Shown one piece after another: positions 22,010-32,720 of a stretch of 64,000 bases of DNA. Below the pieces are notes generated by a model. That model did no database searches. It was given only the letters and a program-made list of their open reading frames with translations, and was not told the origin of the DNA. The stretch comes from Tolypeutes matacus (lineage: Eukaryota > Chordata > Mammalia > Cingulata > Chlamyphoridae), in contig JAKSZT010054568.1 of NCBI GenBank assembly GCA_026826555.1, positions 9,822,085-9,886,084 of the forward strand. Direction: 5' to 3'. The stretch's first letter is position 1, and each line of letters begins with the position of its first letter. The translations under genes and the position numbers were made by a program.

Positions 22010-23165
22010 AGTAGAATATTGTAAAAACTATAGAGAAAACCAATGGAAGCCCATACTGGTTCTTTGAGAAGACCAATAAAATTGACAAACTTCTAACCAT
22101 ACTGTGTCAGGGAAAAAGGAAAAATATTCAATGTCAACAATGAATGAAGTGACATTACCATGGGTTCTATAGATATTACAAGGATGGAATATTAAAACCA
22201 GTTTTATGCCAGCAAATTTGACAGATTGGATGAAATGGATGCATTCCCTCAAAAGACACAAACTGCAGAGACCACCCAAGAAGAAATGGATAACCTGAAT
22301 CACACCGTATTAAACAAAATGAATTTGAATATTTCCCCAAAGATATAGGAATGGCCAAGAAGCATATGAAAAGATGCTCAACATCATTAGTCATTAGAGA
22401 AAGGCAAATCAAAGCCACAATGAAAGGTCACTCCATACCCTCTAGGATGGCTATAATAATAATTTTTTTAAAAGGCAAATGAGTGTTGATGAGGATGTAG
22501 GGAATCAGGAACAGTCACACATTACTGGTGAGGATGTAAAATGGTGCAGCCGCTGTGAAAGACAGTTTAGTGGCTCCTCAGAGTGTTGAGGATAGACTTC
22601 CATACGACCTGGCAATCCCACTGCTAGGTATACCCCAAATAATTGAAAGCAGGGACTCAGACAGGTATTTGCACACAATGTTCACAGCAGCATCATTCAC
22701 AATGGCCAGAAGATGGAAGTGATCCAAGTGTCCATCAAAGATTAATGGACAAGCGAAACGTGGGAAGTCCATGCAGTGGACTGTTGCTCAGCCATGAAAA
22801 GGAATGAAGTTCTGATACATGCAACAACATGGATGAACCCTGAAGACAGCATGTTGCATGAGATAAACACAGGCACAAAAGGACAAATATTGCATGATGT
22901 CACTTATCTGAAATAATTAGAATGTGCAAACTTGTAAAGTCAGAAAATAGAATATAGGTTACCAGGGGCTGGGGTCAGGGTGGGAATCGGGGAGTTAGTG
23001 CTTAAATTGTGCAGAGTTGCTGTTTGGGGTGATGGAAAAGTTTGGTAATGGATGGTGGTGATGGTAGCACAGCACCGTGAGTGTAATTAACCCTACTGAA
23101 TTCTGTATTCGAATGTGGTTAGAAGGGGAAATTTTAGGTTGTATATATGTTACTACAATAAAAAT
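22010..23165 (+). mobile_element. L1 fragment: ORF2 piece joined to 3' UTR, internally deleted
   Basis: 22040-22320 reads, with stops, like the degenerate part of L1 ORF2 following GAAGACCAATAAAATTGACAAAC and ending in ACCCAAGAAGAAATGGATAACC. At about 22325 it jumps straight to the 3' UTR (CCAAAGATATAGGAATGGCC, AACATATGAAAAGATGCTCAAC type). The UTR then continues through GGCAATCCCACTGCTAGGTA, CCATGAAAAGGAATGAAGT, GGTTACCAGGGGCTGGGG and ends ACAATAAAAATTAAAAAAC. About the last half of ORF2 is therefore missing. No intact reverse transcriptase. Confidence 0.85.
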
Positions 23166-23169
23166 TAAA

Positions 23170-23415
23170 AAACCAAAACTACAGAGTCATACAACACAGA
23201 GTGAGCCCTAATGGAAACTACAGACTTTAGTTAATGATATAATTATAATAATATTGGTTCATCAATAGTTAACAAAGATGCCATACTAATGCAAAGTGCT
23301 AATATAGGGAAAACTGACGGGGGGGCAGTATATGGGAACTCTGTTCTCTCTGCAAGGTTTTTCTGTAAACCTACAACTGCTCTAAAAAAATTGAAAGGGG
23401 GAAAAAAAAAAAACA
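23170..23415 (+). mobile_element. second L1 3'-UTR tail, abutting the first
   Basis: AGAGTGAGCCCTAATGGAAAC, TACTAATGCAAAGTGCTAATATAGGG and TTTTTCTGTAAACCTACAACTGCTC, then an A-rich tail at 23400-23412, are the last part of an older L1 3' UTR. Its position immediately after another L1 tail suggests the younger L1 integrated into or next to it. Confidence 0.7.
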
Positions 23416-23875
23416 AGAGGGAACCACGGAAAATCTTTGTGGGGCCATGTGCAGTTTGACGACTGGTAGACTTTATCATGATGCAACCAGGCGGGGAGCT
23501 GCCTGTGTCTTTGGGTCACCTGTCAGCTTCCAGGTTTCATAGAGCTCCTTCCTTGCTTTGGCCAGTCAGTTTCTGCAGTGAGAATTTCTCCGTTTTCTTG
23601 CTCCAATGTGCATCTTAGGGGACATGTGGTGTAAGCTGGGTGCCATCTACGGAGAGTCAGGCAGAGCAGGGGCCTGGGGGCTGGGGGTGGGGGTCCCTTA
23701 CTTTACTTTGTCTCCCTGCCCTTCAGCCCCAAGATGACATCCTCTACAGCTGGACTTATTTAGGGAGTGAACCTTCAGCCTGTTGTCAAAATCGGCGCAA
23801 AGGCTGCCCGTAGGCCCTGGAGGTCCCGCTGAGCTTTATCTTGCTCTCTCTCCGATACTCAGGCTGCAGCCCCCG
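23416..23875. other. unique DNA, no gene seen
   Basis: No recognisable repeat, exon or RNA gene. Confidence 0.4.
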
Positions 23876-23960
23876 CCCCCTTTTCGGAGGTGCCAGGGAC
23901 TGAACCCAGGACCTCATACACGAGAAGCAGGCACTCAACCACTGAGCTACATCGGCTCCC
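23876..23960 (-). mobile_element. DAS-type SINE head
   Basis: On the minus strand: GGGAGCCGATGTAGCTCAGTGG (A box TAGCTCAGTGG), then CTGGGTTCAGTCCCTGGCACC (B box). Only the tRNA-like head of about 80 bp is present. GCAGCCCC occurs on both sides (about 23865 and 23963) and may be the target-site duplication. Confidence 0.8.
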
Positions 23961-23964
23961 CAGC

Positions 23965-25009
23965 AGCCCCTTCTTAAGCTGCATCTCCAGAGCCACGTGG
24001 GTCCTTCGATTCGGAGCCTAGGCTCCTGGCTGTTTGTCTAGTTGGTCCTACTGAAGGAATTTAAATGGACTCTTCTCTCCCTAAGTCACGTGCCATTAAA
24101 TCCACCCGTTTTCTTGCCTTTTCAAGCTTTGCTGACGTCTCTCGTTTGCTATTGTCTCCTCTCCAGTTTGTTCAACTTACTGAAGAAAGTTAGATCATAC
24201 TTCTCTTTGCCAAGTCAGTTTCCACTAATCCATCTGTTTCCCAGTTTCTTCAATTCTGTAGACATCTCTATTTGCCTTGCCTCCTCTGCTGTCCCCTTTG
24301 TCCTCGTGGTTTTTGGCTTTTACATTCCTTCACTACCATTTCAGTGGGATTCCAGGAGGAAATGGAGATAATGGCCAGGGGCCTGAAGCAGTCCCTGGAA
24401 AGACAAGGCAGGAAGAGGCGAGTCCCTGCCGCCGGGCTGGGCTGACCGCCATTGCGCAGCCAGGACTAGCTCAGGGGAGAGGGCCCATTCTCATCTGCAA
24501 GGCAGAGGCCACAGGTTGGCTCCGTTTATTCCGGAAACCTGTATGGGCCCTTCTGTTCAAGCCCAAGGAGACAACACAGGCCGGCCCAGCCCAGCCCCTG
24601 GGAGCCTCGGGAGAGGCCAGAACAGCCGCCTCATGTGACGCCTTGGCCCTCTTCGGGGAATGTCGAGGTGGCTTCTTTCCCAGAGCTGCCTAGCCAAGGA
24701 GCTGCCCTAGGCCCTGTGTGCTGCCCAACTAAGGACATCTGAGATGAGCCGAGGGGGCAGAACTCTGCTAATCTAGGTGTTCTGCTGATGAACTTCCCAT
24801 CAACAATGCCCCTTTGATTTTAGGAAGCAGGCCGCAAAAGGCCTGCCTCCTTGGGGCTAGGAGTGGGCCAGTTTCCTTCTCGGCCACTCGCCATGATTTG
24901 CATTTCAAAGGCTCCAGATAAACTGCAGAGGACCGCACTGGGGAGAGATGACCTCAGCTCCTAATGACTCAAAAAGCTTGGTCATTGTTGACCACCCAGC
25001 CAAGCCTGT
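23965..25009. other. unique DNA with conserved-looking 3' part
   Basis: No exon recognised. 24780-24990 has a balanced composition and clustered transcription-factor-like words, including CCTTTGATTTT near 24810 and the POU octamer described separately. Confidence 0.4.
24896..24911. promoter_or_regulatory. POU octamer next to SOX/TCF-like site
   Basis: ATTTGCAT at 24896-24903 is the reversed octamer ATGCAAAT, a known POU-factor site. It is followed two bases later by CAAAGG, so the minus strand reads CCTTTGAAATGCAAAT, similar in layout to SOX-OCT composite elements. Motifs this short occur by chance; the case rests on the surrounding non-repeat sequence. Confidence 0.3.
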
Positions 25010-25025
25010 CCAAGGGTGAATTTTA

Positions 25026-25123
25026 TTTATTTTTTTTTTTTAAAGATTTTATTTATTTATTCATTCATCCCCCCCTTGCTGCTTGTGCTCGCCGGGTCAG
25101 CCAACCACGCCGTGCGGGCGGGC
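25026..25123 (-). mobile_element. 5'-truncated DAS-type SINE
   Basis: The plus strand shows the T-rich tail, TAAAGATTTTATTTATTTAT, then the reversed body (CTTGCTGCTTGTGCTCGCCG, GGTCAGCCAACCACGCCG). The whole tRNA-like head, with its A and B boxes, is missing. A perfect 16-bp target-site duplication, CCAAGGGTGAATTTTA, lies at 25010-25025 and 25124-25139. Incomplete reverse transcription explains the truncation. Confidence 0.92.
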
Positions 25124-25139
25124 CCAAGGGTGAATTTTA

Positions 25140-25639
25140 GAACGAAACAGGAGAAGGCGAAATGCAGCAGAGCACCCAGGAAAGGTGTAAGGAACCTGGG
25201 CAGTTCAAAGGAGGGAGAAAGAAGGCATGGGGAGCTCAAATCCGTGTGTAGGGCCAAGTTAATATTTTACCTGCATTCCCTCCATTTCCTTTTGTTTCCA
25301 GTGCAAGAGCAGGAGGGACCTTGTGTAATTGTCTGACCGGCCCCCTTGTTCCTGGGTCCAGAAGGCCAGACACCTTGCTTCAGCCAGCAGTGGTGAGGGC
25401 CGAGCCCGGGGGAGAAGGCTGCTGCCCCGTCTCCGAGCCCTGGGCTCTCCACTCCCCGCCCACCTGCCCGGAACAGGGCCCCAGCCTGGGTTTGGAGCCT
25501 ACGAGGTTGAGACCCAGGGGCGTGCCTCAGGGGACCAGGCCCGGGACTGCGGAGGCCCCTTCCATGTCTCCCCCCTCCGGGTTTACTTTGGAAGTTGGAG
25601 AGTCTTTGCAGGGGCCACGTTAGCAATACATGCCAAGAG
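25140..25639. other. unique DNA, no gene seen
   Basis: GC-rich from 25330 to 25620 with overlapping frames; no exon recognised. Confidence 0.4.
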
Positions 25640-26110
25640 CTTCAAAACTACCCATCCTGTAGCCTAGCAAACTCATTTCTAGAAATTGTCTCTTCAAAAA
25701 TTATTTAGATGTGCACAAAACCTTTGGCGAAGGAATGACCATCTCAGTCCTGTGCGGTTTTTTTTAAAAAGCCAAAACTGGGAAGCATCCAGCAGCAGGG
25801 CACAGTTAAGTGAGAGGCATTGCCGCATCCGTGGGAGAGTCTACCACACGGCTCCTAAAATGAGTCTGTAGAGTATACTTAATGAAATAGAAAAGCACGT
25901 TTGGTATATAAATGAACGAAAGTGGGTTATAGAAGAGGATGTACACTGTGGTCCTATTTTGGGGTAAGGAATCTATACTTAAATACAAAAGTAGCAAGAA
26001 GCATATATCAAAATTTAAGTGTAGACGTGTCTAGGGTTGTGCAATTCTTGTCATTTTTCACTTTGCTAAATTTGTCACATTTTCTAGAATGAGGATGTGT
26101 AACTTTTTAA
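25640..26110 (+). mobile_element. old L1 3'-UTR fragment, sense
   Basis: TAGCAAACTCATTTCTAGAAATTG, ATTATTTAGATGTGCACAAAACC, AAACTGGGAAGCATCCAGCAGCAGGG and later TGGTATATAAATGAACG follow the order of the mammalian L1M 3' UTR. Strongly diverged. Confidence 0.65.
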
Positions 26111-26245
26111 CGTTCCTTTTTAAATAATTTCAAGCTTACAGGACAGTTGCAGAAACATCCACCCAATACCAACATAACCCCTCCCACCCAGATATCCAGC
26201 TCTGTCAATACATACAATTTTTGATCAAATAAAACATTTTAAAGA
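26111..26245 (-). mobile_element. old L1 3'-UTR fragment, antisense
   Basis: TTTAAATAATTTCAAGCTTACAGGACAGTTGCAGAAAC, then ACCCAATACCAACATAACCCCTCC, is the reversed L1M 3' UTR (TAATTATAGACTCACAGGAAGTTGC in the family). Confidence 0.6.
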
Positions 26246-27082
26246 CTTCTCAGAGTGACGGTGAGTTGACGCAGGATGATCTCTCACTGCTCCACTTATG
26301 TAAAAGTATGATTCCCCCAAAAGCCCTAAACAGCCTGATTCGTTCCACCTGCCCTGCTAGGAAGCCATCCTGTATCTGCCGTCCACGTAGATGTCTTCAG
26401 ATCATTGAATTTAATCATTTGGTTTTGTTTTAATCACAGAATAACCCGTATCAGACAATAGATACAAGATTTTTAAATCTTTGAAGCAGAAACAAACAAG
26501 TCCTTAGGAATCTTGACTTGCAAGTTGGAGACAGATGCACAGCTCTCCCGCTGGGGACTTGCAGGCGAGCCTGCAGCATCAACTCAGACGGTCCTCCGGC
26601 GCTTTTACCTTGCAGGTTTCAACCCAAATAGTAATAAAGAATTGACAAGAGAAGGTTCTGACCATAAGGTCTGAATCCAAGTGTTGCCAAACACAGCACG
26701 GTTAGGGAATTTGTAGGGTGAGCGTTGCACTCGCACTCAAAGGAGGACACTGTGGAAAGTTCAAGAGGGCGCCGCTGGCACCTCAGCAGGCAACCGGCAG
26801 AAGCTGGGAAGGTGCGGGGCCAACTGGGAGCCACGGTCAGCGTGGCTCTGGCTCTTTCTCAAGTTCTGCGTGCGAGGCTGCGCCCTTGGAGCGTGCTGGC
26901 CCACGGGACCCAGACCTGCCCCTGGAGGCGGCAGGGACGCAGCTGCGCCCGCCTGAATTCCTGCCAGAGGCAGCTCCTCACTGCTCATCCCAGGCTAAAT
27001 GCCTTTCACTAGCTATTTTCCTTCAAAGAACCACAAATCTTTTATCTCAGGACCCGTGGGGGAAGGCTAAGGTTTGCTCGTT
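26246..27082. other. unique DNA, no gene seen
   Basis: No recognised repeat or exon. 26760-26960 is GC-rich. Confidence 0.4.
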
Positions 27083-27148
27083 TGTTTGTTTGTTTTTTAG
27101 GAGGTGCCGGGGATTGGGCCTCACCCACTGAGCCACACCCGCTCCTCG
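27083..27148 (-). mobile_element. DAS-type SINE remnant with internal deletion
   Basis: After a (TTTG)n/T-rich tail the plus strand reads AGGAGGTGCCGGGGATTGGG, then jumps to CACCCACTGAGCCACACCCG. The approximately 35 bases that normally separate the B box from the A box are missing. Pol III promoter function is therefore lost. Confidence 0.75.
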
Positions 27149-27834
27149 GCTTCAGCCCTGGCTCCGCCGCCTTGCAGGCCCTTGGCTCTTCTGCACCCTG
27201 GGAGGATAACAAGCAGCTGGGAAGGCTGTTTGAGAATTAAGTGCCCAGTGCCCAGCAGGAGCTCCCCAACTCAACCAGCTGGCCGCACGCTGACCCTTAG
27301 GCGATGCTTCTCTGAATGGCCTTGGCTGGGTCACACACCTCTCGGGCCCTCGACGGAAATGAGAAGTCTGTTAGGTCCCGCCATTAACGTAAGTATTGGC
27401 TGGATAATGATGACAAAATAGTGATACAGGCGAAAAGGCTTAGCTGGTTGGTCCAGGCCGTGAACATTTGGGGCAGCCGAAAGCAGTTCTCATGCCTCCA
27501 CAGAATCCTGCAGTTGGGGGGGCCGAGTTCCCCAGCCCAGAGCGCCCCTCCTTCCCCTTCAGCAGGTTGTGCTCAGTAATAGTTTAACTGCTCATTATCC
27601 AAGGAACCCTGCGGCGGTTCCTTCCGTAAAAGCAAGGCTGCTTTGGTGGAGGAAATACCAAGCTCCTAGTCACTTGTGATAAATCAGAGCTTGCATTCGA
27701 AACTGGGCCGTGTGCAGGACTTCACAGTTTGCAGAAGCTCTCCACTCTGCTTGCCCATGTTATCAGCTGCCTGTAGGGTGCAGGGATGGAGGGAGCCTTT
27801 GGCACAGAGGAGGAGGCCCATAGGGCAGGGGGTG
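27149..27834. other. unique DNA, no gene seen
   Basis: No recognisable repeat or exon. Confidence 0.4.
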
Positions 27835-27960
27835 GCCCTTCCCAGCTACCCAACTGCAGCATTGGCTAAGGCACTCCTCTCTGGGCCTCAGTCTTCTTAT
27901 CTGTAAGATGGAGACAGTCCCTACCTCCTGGGCCTGGGGAGAGGATTAAATAAGATAGAC
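27835..27960 (+). mobile_element. MIR SINE
   Basis: CTGGGCCTCAGTCTTCTTATCTGTAAGATGGAGACAGTCC with GAGAGGATTAAATAAGATAGAC is a clear MIR core and 3' part. Confidence 0.75.
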
Positions 27961-29271
27961 ATGGGTACCGGGGAGATAGCATCACATTCAGATGAAATCT
28001 CAGGGCTCCTGCTATAGCAGGAGCTGTTTTCCTGAGAAAGGGGGTCGGAGGCTAGAACGTCAGACCTGCAGAAATAAAGTTTCTTTGTTGTGGAAACCTC
28101 AGCCATAAAGGGTCTTCTCATCACCACGTCTTCACAGCTTTCAAGCCACGTCCCCAAGCAGTCTTAGAGTCGGGTTACTTAGCGCTCACTGACAAGCCAG
28201 GGCCTTGAGTTTGCTGTCGCCGCCCCATGACCTTACCAACTTTACCGCCTGCTCTTTACAAGAAAGTACCAAGTTCTACGCGCAGCAAGATGTTTTAAGA
28301 TTGAACTTTGCGGCAACGCAATGGTTTCACATATGACCTGCGAGAGCAAAGCTGAGAGAGGGGCTCTCCACCTTGGCGGCCTGGCCAGCGCCATCCGTGC
28401 CGCGCTTGGGGGCGCGTTCGCGCTCTTTGGATTCTCCCCGGCCCCTCACACGGCGCCAGACCATTGTCCCCAGCAGCAGAGGACCTGAGTTCCAGAGCGG
28501 TGAGGGCAAGCGAGCAGACACCCCGTGCTAAGGGGCTCAGAGGCCTCTGCTCGGCCACGCGAGGGCCGGGGGTGCAGCCCCGGGGCCGCCTCCTCTCCCA
28601 GCCCTGGTCTGGGGTCCCGTCCCCCACCCTGGCAGCCGCCGGTGGGGGGTGCCCACGCCCTGCTGGGGCTGAAGGGGCACTCCTTTAGGGCCAGAGACTG
28701 AGTGCTGGAGAGCGGAGGCCCTGCCGGGAGGAGACCCAAGCTCGTGGTGAATGATAACTGCCTCTCCAGGCCGCGGAGCAGACCCTGCAGCTGAGGGGGG
28801 AGAGGCTGCCCCCGCTCGGAATTCCTTGGCACAGAGAACAGCCCAAGAGCAAAGCGCTGCGCTCTGGCGAGGCGGCTCGTGTACCTTCCCCTGGGGCCTG
28901 GGTCCCCCACCCTCCAGAGCCCACCACCTGGGCGCAGGGGCCCAGAGGGGGCAGGCTGAGAGACCCCCGGCGGCTGAGGCCCCCTCGACCTTGATGAATG
29001 AAGGACAGTTCATCTGTGAGACAATCATGCTCACTCCAGACCCGTAGTGGGGTGGAAGGAGAAGCAGCGGAGCGGCCTGGGGGCACGGGAAGCGCCCAGG
29101 GGCGGCGGCTCTAAAGGCCTCCTGGTCTGCCCCAGAAGGCCTCCCGGGAGCTGGAAGGGGGAGACCTGCAGGAAGCGGGAACCACAGCGTTCCCAGCAGA
29201 GGGAGCACGACTGAGGTGGTGTAGAAAGGCCCTGCTGTGGGCCCTCTGTGTTCTTTATCCAGAGCCAGAGA
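27961..29271. other. GC-rich unique DNA, possible weak CpG island
   Basis: 28360-28620 has several CGCG/GCGC words (GTGCCGCGCTTGGGGGCGCG) and many overlapping frames on both strands. No splice-bounded exon is recognised. It could be a small CpG island or simply GC-rich DNA. Confidence 0.35.
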
Positions 29272-29762
29272 TGTCCGGCTCCTCTGATGATCCCCTCGTG
29301 CCCCCCCCGTGCTCCTCCAGTGCTCCCCTGATACTCCCTGGTGCTTCCTTGGTGCTCCCCTGGTGATCCTCCAGTACTCCCACCTGATGCTCTTCGGTGC
29401 TCCCCCCGTGCTCCTCCAGTGCTCCCCTGATACTCCCTGGTGCTTCCTTGGTGCTCCCCTGGTGATCCTTTAGTACTCCCACCTGATGCTCCTCTGATGC
29501 TCCCCTTGTGCTCCCCTCGTGCTCCCCTGATGTTCCTCTGGTGCTCCCCTGATGTTCCTCTGGTGCTCCCCTGATGTTCCTCTGGTGCTGGCCCTGTGCT
29601 CCCCTCGTGCTCCCCTGATGTTCCTCTGGTGCTGCCCCGGTGCTCCTCCAATACTCCCCTCGTGCTCCCCTGATACTCCCTAGTGCTCCCCCTGTGCGCC
29701 CCTGATGCTCCCCTGGTGCTCCCTCGATGCTCCCTCGTGCTCCCCTGGTGCTCCTCCAGCTC
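29272..29762. repeat. minisatellite, 11-bp unit, about 44 copies
   Basis: The basic unit is TGCTCCCCTGG with variants TGTTCCTCTGG, TGCTCCTCCAG and TACTCCCTGG. Higher-order structure is visible: a block of about 99 bp beginning TGCTCCTCCAGTGCTCCCCT at 29310 recurs near 29409, and a 22-bp dimer (TGCTCCCCTGA plus TGTTCCTCTGG) runs at about 29520-29590. Because 11 is not a multiple of 3 and the unit contains no minus-strand stop in any phase, several minus-strand frames stay open through it. Confidence 0.95.
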
Positions 29763-31369
29763 CTGCAGCCCCCCACCCCATGTGTGCAACCATCTGGGCT
29801 CACACACACACCCCAGCATCCCACAGCCAGAAGCAAGGGGCTCCTCCTGCCTTCAGGCGCCTGTGCCCTCCAGGGGCTGGGTGGGGCCGAGAGCCTGCAT
29901 TTCTAGCGCGCTCCCAGGGGCCACCAAGGCTGCTGGCCGGTGGGCAGGCCAGGCTTTGAGGAGGGAGGCTGGGAGCCCCTCAGCGCCCCCGCGGGCCGGC
30001 TCGCTGGACCCACTGATTCTTTGCTGTCCTGTTGGGGCTGGGAGGGCCTCCCCACCCCACTCCCTGTCTCTAGACGTGTGTCTGTCATCTCCCTGCCTTC
30101 TCCCCTCCCTCTTTTTCCCGGCTCCGGTCTTTCTGATCCTCTTTCTTTCTCTGGGTGTTCACCTATCTCCCCGTCCCGTCTCGGGGGGGTCCCGTCTCTG
30201 GGGGGTCCCCTGGGCCCCCCGGGTTGCACAGTGCCCAGGCCACTGGTCTGCCTGTCGGGAACCCTCTGGGCTCTGGCTGCCAGGAGAGGAGCGAGCGCTA
30301 ACAACTGGCTGACAGCTGGTCACAGCTGGCGACGGCGCGGCAGGCCCGGGCGTGGGAAAACCCAATCCGGCGGCAACAGCTGGGAACGGGACCACACTCG
30401 GAGGACAGGGAGCAGACCTGCCGTGCAGTGCAGTGCGCCGAGGCCCACCCTGGCTCCCCAGCCCCCGTCACCCGCGGGGCAGTGGCACCAGCCCCTGCTC
30501 AGCGCTCAGCGGCCTGTCTCGGCGCCAGCTCAGCCAGAACGGAGATCTTATTTGGTGGGTCCGCGAAGGGTGGAAAGGACACACAGCGTCCGTCCACGGG
30601 GCGCTTCCTTGGACAGGTGGGCGGTGCTGGAGTGTGGGCTCTGGGGAGTGGTGGGCGCAGGCTGCAGAGGGCAGGCGCCACTGCTAGAAGGCCAAGGGCC
30701 TGTTGAGAGGGTCGCGTGGGCGAAGACGGGATCTGGCACACAGTAGGTACCGTAGAAATAGACCTGCTGGGTGGCAGCAGCGCTGTCCCTCTGAACACCA
30801 ACCCTTTATTTATCCATCTCGAGCAGAAGGAAGTCTGAAACGGCCTGCAAATGCCCAGGGAACATCTGCCGCTGCTGGCGGAGCTGGGGTGCAGAGTGCA
30901 GGCCCCTGCCCTGAAGGTCTGGGGGGTCTCGTGGCTTTTGCCGCCTCCCCCTCCCTTCAGGCCATCAGCCAGAAGGGCTCATGGCCTGGCCAGTGTGGCT
31001 TCCCCAGACCCCCCCTTCCGGTTTGCTGTCACCAACAGCTCATGGATCAGAAACCAGGGGTGCCCGAACAGGTCCGTGAGGGACAGGAGGCTTTTTAAAG
31101 AAGGGGGGACATGGCACCTGGGGTGTCCTTGTGGCAGCTTTTGATTGTTCAGAAGCTCTTTTTTTCTCATTTGCCTACTCTAGGCTGATATTCTGCAACT
31201 CTGAGAGAGAGAGAGAGATGGGACACCACAGCGGGGGGCTCCCCATCTCCAGGAGCCCGATGCTCGCCAGCCCAGCTGGCTGACGTCTGTGGTTATTTAG
31301 CAGGCGGAGGCCGTCCTCTATGGACACCTTAGCTTCCTACCCCTGCCCACGGCCGTGGACCGCGGTGTG
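29763..31369. other. GC-rich unique DNA, no gene seen
   Basis: Many open frames exist on both strands, none with recognisable homology. A (GA)n run is at about 31203-31217. Confidence 0.4.
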
Positions 31370-31895
31370 AGCGCCTGTCCTCCCTGCCTGGTCTGCTCTC
31401 GCTGGCGACTCCTGAAAGTCACCGCAGTGTGCCTAAGACCCTCCGGCGGCTCCCCAGTGCCTTCAGGAAGCAGCGGCTTTCCGTGGTCCACCAGACCCTG
31501 CGACGCCCTCCACACCCCTCCGGCTTTGAGCCGGCCCTCCGCTGGCTTACCACGCCCCCCCCTTCTCTCTTCCCAGCTCTTTCCTCCCACAGGCCTTTGC
31601 ACCGATTATTCCGTCTGCCGGGAGCGCGCTTTCCTCCTCATTCCCAGCGTCTCCCAAGGCTGGCGCGGCTCAGGCCTTCGCTGACCATCCAGCCCAGGCA
31701 CGTCTCCCGCTCTCGCTGTCCTCGTCACCCCGTGTGCCTCCTTTAATAGTGTTTACCAGGGTGCAGAAGAATTCTGTTCCCTTTTGCTTTGTAGCCTGCT
31801 CCCCTCCCCCAACTAAACCGCTCGCTCGCTGAGGGCAGGGGCCTCGTCCTCTCTGCTCACTGCCTCAGCCGCTCGATGGATGCCTGCGGAGTGAG
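31370..31895 (+). mobile_element. L2 LINE fragment, 3' part
   Basis: GCCTAAGACCCTCCGGCGGCTCCCC, CACAGGCCTTTGCACCGATTATTCC, TGCCGGGAGCGCGCTTTCCTCC and the closing CGCTCGCTGAGGGCAGGGGCCTCG run in the exact order of the L2 3' region. Unusually many CpGs are present for such an old element, so it may lie in unmethylated DNA. Confidence 0.7.
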
Positions 31896-32559
31896 TTAGT
31901 GGACAGCAGCGTGTGCTCAGGAGTCCGTCCTCACGAAGCACAGAGCATCCCCGAATGACCGAGGACGGCTGGCCGCTTGCCGAGTCCTTCTCTGCTGAGC
32001 TTGCTGAGGAAGTTCATGGTCCAGCAGGGGGGAGTTCAGGTGGCGTGAACTCCCCCTGACTTGACGGCTCAGGAGCCTGGAGAGGGTCTGGAGGCTGATG
32101 GCTCCCGGCCGGGGCCTCGGAGTCTCCACGAGGGCTCGTCTGGGCCCCGCACGGCCCGGGGGCCACACTTCTAAGTCAGGTGTGCCAGGTCCCGGCAGAG
32201 GCGCGGCCATCGCCTTTCGCGAGCCAGGCTCAGGCGCAGGGCCAGGCGGCAGCCCCCTGCCATAGTCGAGCTTACAACAGTCGCAGGCCTCGTCCACTCC
32301 CAGGTGGGGCATGAATCCCACCTCTGCTGGGGCATGGGAAGGTTCTGGTAGACCGTGTGGGTCCGAAAATGCCGCCAGGGCCGTTTCTGGAAAATACGGT
32401 CAGCTGCAAGGAGATAGTAGGTAGTGATGGCACAGGATGGCGGGTTTGAGGCATGAACACTCTCCAAGAACTCACGTCAGGGGTGGGCTCGGCAAAGCGT
32501 CAGCATCGGCGAGGCAAGGGAAAGCTTTTAGGCTGGCCACCTGCTTACATAACAGGCCC
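31896..32559. other. unique DNA, no gene seen
   Basis: CpG-enriched at 32080-32240. No exon recognised. Confidence 0.4.
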
Positions 32560-32720
32560 TGCGTAGGTATTTTACACGTTTTATGTCGATTAATGAGATA
32601 CCGTTTGTTGAGCCTTTCACAGCTTACGAAGCATTTCACACGTGATATTTTTAAGTTCTCATTACAGACCTCCCAGCCCTGAAATCTCAGCTTCACACAT
32701 GAGAAAGCTGGGGTTCGGAG
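32560..32720 (-). mobile_element. MIR-like old SINE fragment
   Basis: GAGCCTTTCACAGCTTACGAAGCATTTCACACGTGATA followed by CAGCTTCACACATGAGAAAGCTGGGG resembles reversed MIR/MIR3 sequence. The exact family is uncertain. Confidence 0.4.

Noticed and set aside
29031..29819. 262-codon minus-strand frame encoding an EHQGSTRG-rich protein
   Set aside because: It runs through an 11-bp minisatellite whose unit lacks stops in every minus phase; a second phase is open too. Not evidence of a gene.
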